The notes below the pieces were generated by a model. That model saw only the letters and a list, made by a program, of their open reading frames with translations, was not told where the DNA came from and made no database searches. A DNA stretch of 18,102 nt, from NCBI GenBank assembly GCA_025353435.1, contig JANXQR010000229.1, positions 1 through 18,102 of the forward strand. The letters run 5' to 3'. This stretch comes from Acidobacteriota bacterium. GTDB lineage: Bacteria > Acidobacteriota > Terriglobia > Terriglobales > Acidobacteriaceae. Positions 15,220 to 18,102 of the stretch are shown here, in pieces. Made by a program: the position numbers and the translations under genes. Every line of letters begins with the position of its first letter. The first letter of the stretch is position 1.

Positions 15220-16377
15220 ATGCGGGCAAACAAGGTCCTGTTGGGTTTCATCCTATTTTCAGTTATCTTGCTGGGCAATTGCGGTGGGAGTGGCTCTGGT
15301 GGAACCACCGTTCCGCCGGCGCAGCAGGCGGCGACGCCGACCATTACCACTTCTGCGGCACAGGGCGGAGCGCAGATTGTGACGCTGGCTGACACTACGA
15401 CTGGCGCCACCATTTACTACACGTTGGACGGATCGACACCCACGACCACGTCTCAGATTTACCAGGCACCGTTCCTGGTGGCGTCCAACCTGACCGTGAA
15501 CGCGATTGCGGCGGCGCCGACTTTCACCAACAGCAGCGTGGGCACAAAGGCATTCGCACCGGGAATTGCATCGGGCACGTTGGTTTGGAGCGATGAGTTC
15601 GCCAACTCTGGCAGCGCGAGTGCGCAGCCGAATCCTGCTGTTTGGACTTACGATACGGGCCCGGGCCTCAATTGCTGCGGCAATGGCGAGCAAGAAACCT
15701 ACTGCGCACCCACCTCGAATATTTCACCCTGCTCAAACACCAATCCGAATGCCTTCGTGGGCGCGGGTGGCGGTTTGCGCATTGTGGCAATGAAGCTTTT
15801 TGCCGGCGTCAACTTCTACACCTCGGCTCGCCTCAAATCTCAGGGACTTTTTAGTTTCATGTATGGGCGAATTGAGGCGCGAATAAAGCTGCCGGAGTCA
15901 CAGGGCATGTGGCCCGCGTTCTGGATGCTGGGCAACAACATCACCACTCTGAGCTGGCCCGCATGCGGCGAACTCGACATCATGGAGCACATCGACGGCA
16001 ACAACCCGCCCTTTTCAGTTGGAACAACGCCTCCGGGCTATGACTGGATCGCGGGATCGGTGCACGGCGGAACTACGGCCAGCCATGCCGATGGCTCGCA
16101 GCGGTATAACCCGACCGGCTTCTCCGCAGCCGACTGGCATAAATACGGAATGATCTGGTCGAAGGGGCAGGTGCAGTACTACGTCGACGATCCGTCGACA
16201 CCTTACGCGACGTTCACCACCAGCTCGTTCGCTCCGGGCGTGTGGCCATTTGATGTGGGACCGCAGTTCGTGATCCTCAATCTTGCGGTGGGCGGCGATT
16301 GGCCAGGACTTGTAGATGCCACGACGTCCTTTCCCTCGGAGATGACGGTGGATTACGTGCGCATTTACACCAACTAA
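15220..16377 (+). CDS. GH16 beta-glucanase-like lipoprotein with an N-terminal chitobiase-type domain
   Basis: Predicted secreted endo-hydrolase of beta-1,3 or mixed-linkage glucans (laminarinase/lichenase group), 385 residues. A signal peptide ends in the lipobox-like LLGNC with C21 as candidate lipid anchor; Asn at -1 is atypical, so anchoring is uncertain. A Gly/Pro-rich linker leads to a CHB_HEX_C-type domain (about 38-112, GATIYYTLDGSTPTTTSQIY). The GH16 sandwich covers about 118-385. Its signature GELDIMEHIDG gives nucleophile E251, helper D253 and acid/base E256. Aromatic residues around WPAFWMLG and DWHKYGMIW line the usual cleft. Start ATG 15220 has GAGAGA upstream. The GH97 gene follows after 71 nt, so both are probably one transcript. 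Exact substrate cannot be read from sequence. Confidence 0.92.
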   Translation: MRANKVLLGFILFSVILLGNCGGSGSGGTTVPPAQQAATPTITTSAAQGGAQIVTLADTTTGATIYYTLDGSTPTTTSQIYQAPFLVASNLTVNAIAAAPTFTNSSVGTKAFAPGIASGTLVWSDEFANSGSASAQPNPAVWTYDTGPGLNCCGNGEQETYCAPTSNISPCSNTNPNAFVGAGGGLRIVAMKLFAGVNFYTSARLKSQGLFSFMYGRIEARIKLPESQGMWPAFWMLGNNITTLSWPACGELDIMEHIDGNNPPFSVGTTPPGYDWIAGSVHGGTTASHADGSQRYNPTGFSAADWHKYGMIWSKGQVQYYVDDPSTPYATFTTSSFAPGVWPFDVGPQFVILNLAVGGDWPGLVDATTSFPSEMTVDYVRIYTN

Positions 16378-16448
16378 GCCTTTGCTGCTGAAGCGAACGC
16401 TCAACAATTTTGAAGTTTCTGTGCTGCGCTGATCGGAGAAAAACAGAC

Positions 16449-18102
16449 ATGGTTCGTTTGCAATCTTTGCTGTGTTGTTTAGTCATGGTTCTAGCAATTC
16501 ATGTCAGTCAGGCTCAGGACGCCGGCACTTCGCGCGTGGAGTCGCCAAACGGCCAACTCGCAGTTAAGCTGACCGCGCAAAGCGGCTTGCATTACATCGT
16601 GGAGTTCCACGGCAAACGCGTCTTCGAAGAGTCCGCGCTTGGCCTCAAACTGGAAGGCCAGAAACCGCTCGGCCCCGGCATGCACCAGGTTCATACCGAG
16701 ACAGGGCACGCGGACCAAACTTACGCGATTCCCGTTGGCAAAACCAGCAACGTTCGCGACCATTACAACTCCGAGCGGGCCGACTATGAAGATACCGATG
16801 GCCGCAAGGTTTCGGTGGAAGTGCGCGTGTACGATGACGGAATCGCGTTCCGCTTGCTCGTCCCCGAACAGCCTGCACTGAAGCACGTTCGCGTGGAACA
16901 CGAACTGACCGAGTTCCGATTCAGCAAGGATGCCATCACCTATCCGCTGGTGCTTGACAGTTTTCAATCGTCGTATGAGGACGAGTACCAGATGCGCCAA
17001 GTTAGCGGCCTGCACAAGGACTGGCTCGTCGGACTTCCGCTGTTGGCCAACGTTCCCGGAGTGGCCTGGGTGGGCATTACCGAGGCCAACATCGACAACT
17101 ACGCGGGGATGTATTTGCGCAAAGCCGATGCGGCCTTCGCCGTTCGGGCTGAGCTTTCGCCGCGAATCGACAACCCTGCCTTCGCTGTGGAAGCCGACAC
17201 TCCGTTCTCTACGCCGTGGCGCGTGTTGATGATTGGCGAGGAGCCGGGGCGGCTGGTCGAGTCGAATATCATACTCAACCTCAATCCGCCTTCGAAGATT
17301 GCGGACGCTTCATGGATTCGCGCCGGCAAGACTTCGTGGGACTGGTGGTCAGGCGATTACGCCAGCGGCGTCGATTTCGAGCCGGGTATGAATACTGCGA
17401 CGATGAAACATTACATCGACTTCTCGTCAGCATCGGGATTTCCCTACATGCTCATCGACGCGGGCTGGGCACTTGCCAATCGCAAATCGCCAGACGACTA
17501 CGCTGTCGTGGCTGACATCACGAAGATTGATCCAAATATCGACATGCCGGAGTTGCTGCGCTACGCAAAAGAGAAGCACGTGCGCCTTTGGCTGTGGTCA
17601 CATTGGACTTCGGTTGACAAATATATGGAGCAGGCGTTTCCGCTGTTCGAACAGTGGGGCATTGCGGGTGTAAAGATCGACTTCATGAATCGCGACGATC
17701 AGCAGATGGTAGCGTGGTATCGCCGTGTTGTTGAACTGGCTGCAAAGCACCACTTGATGATCGACTATCACGGCGCGTTCAAGCCGGACGGGTTGCGGCG
17801 CACGTGGCCGAATCTAATTACGCGTGAAGGCGTGATGGGCAAGGAATATTCAAAATGGAGTGCGCGCACCACCCCGGTGCACAACACCACACTGCCCTTT
17901 ACGCGCATGCTCGCCGGGCCGCTTGATTACACACCGGGAGCATTCGGCAACAGCAATCGCGAGAGCTTTATCGCGCGCAATTCACAGCCGATGAGCTTGG
18001 GCACACGCGCACACGAACTGGCTCTGTTCGTGGTGCTGGAGAGCCCCCTGATGATGGTGTCGGATTATCCGGAGCACTATGCAGGCCAGCACGACTTCGA
18101 AT
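16449..18102 (+). CDS. GH97 glycoside hydrolase, probably retaining alpha-galactosidase type (3' end cut off)
   Basis: The frame runs from ATG 16449 off the right edge; 551 codons are visible and roughly 100 more are expected for the family. GGAG at 16435-16438 serves as ribosome binding site. A signal peptide (residues 1-23, ending SQAQ) predicts export to the periplasm. The N-terminal beta-sandwich (about 28-280, VESPNGQLAVKLTAQSG) is followed by the TIM barrel (from about TSWDWWSGDY). In GH97, retaining enzymes use an Asp nucleophile while SusB-type inverting enzymes lack it. Here D411 in GVKIDFMNRDDQ fits the nucleophile, and E466 in REGVMGKE fits the acid/base. Their 55-residue spacing equals that recalled for the Bacteroides enzyme BtGH97b (D415/E470). 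This supports alpha-galactosidase activity by inference. Confidence 0.92.
   Translation, partial: MVRLQSLLCCLVMVLAIHVSQAQDAGTSRVESPNGQLAVKLTAQSGLHYIVEFHGKRVFEESALGLKLEGQKPLGPGMHQVHTETGHADQTYAIPVGKTSNVRDHYNSERADYEDTDGRKVSVEVRVYDDGIAFRLLVPEQPALKHVRVEHELTEFRFSKDAITYPLVLDSFQSSYEDEYQMRQVSGLHKDWLVGLPLLANVPGVAWVGITEANIDNYAGMYLRKADAAFAVRAELSPRIDNPAFAVEADTPFSTPWRVLMIGEEPGRLVESNIILNLNPPSKIADASWIRAGKTSWDWWSGDYASGVDFEPGMNTATMKHYIDFSSASGFPYMLIDAGWALANRKSPDDYAVVADITKIDPNIDMPELLRYAKEKHVRLWLWSHWTSVDKYMEQAFPLFEQWGIAGVKIDFMNRDDQQMVAWYRRVVELAAKHHLMIDYHGAFKPDGLRRTWPNLITREGVMGKEYSKWSARTTPVHNTTLPFTRMLAGPLDYTPGAFGNSNRESFIARNSQPMSLGTRAHELALFVVLESPLMMVSDYPEHYAGQHDFE

Overview
The window looks like a stretch of chromosome from a GC-rich, soil-type bacterium, most likely an acidobacterium (Terriglobia-like). 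That placement is inference. It rests on the gene mix (a B12-dependent class II ribonucleotide reductase, a 1287-residue B12-dependent methionine synthase, a Tat-exported IorAB-type molybdenum hydroxylase, secreted GH16 and GH97 enzymes) and on general protein style. No rRNA, tRNA, CRISPR array, transposase or phage gene was seen.

Layout: (1) 1-1899 is the 3' part of nrdJ, running in from the left edge. (2) A 320-bp gap with two hairpin-forming inverted repeats precedes a two-gene unit, 2220-4945, encoding an iron-sulfur subunit and a molybdopterin subunit of an isoquinoline 1-oxidoreductase-like enzyme. A PhyH-like Fe(II)/2-oxoglutarate oxygenase gene follows (4995-5705). (3) A solitary nuoI gene (5844-6314) has a promoter-like sequence that fits a leaderless transcript. 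(4) A small conserved-looking gene of unknown function lies on the minus strand (6344-6628). (5) metH (10884 down to 7021, minus) may be preceded by an overlapping small gene for a CxxC/CxxC protein (11183 down to 10881). (6) Divergent from metH is a gene for a large exported membrane protein with Ig-like segments on both sides of a duplicated transmembrane unit (11205-13088). (7) About 1 kb without a convincing gene follows (13089-14106), with possible traces of a decayed one. (8) A HEAT-repeat protein (14107-15099), a GH16 beta-glucanase-like lipoprotein (15220-16377) and a GH97 enzyme truncated by the right edge (16449-18102) complete the window.

The genes do not form one pathway. Two of the enzymes (NrdJ, MetH) need cobalamin, so the cell must make or import B12. 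The GH16-GH97 pair is a small polysaccharide-degrading unit: endo-cleavage of a beta-glucan-type chain, plus removal of alpha-linked sugars. The molybdenum hydroxylase and the adjacent oxygenase may act on an aromatic or heterocyclic substrate, but nothing in the sequence identifies it.

I did not find a clear undescribed system. The observations most worth following are the candidate zinc-ribbon protein coupled to metH, the duplicated membrane module in the 11205-13088 protein, the leaderless-looking nuoI promoter, and the hairpin that overlaps the ribosome binding site of the oxygenase gene.
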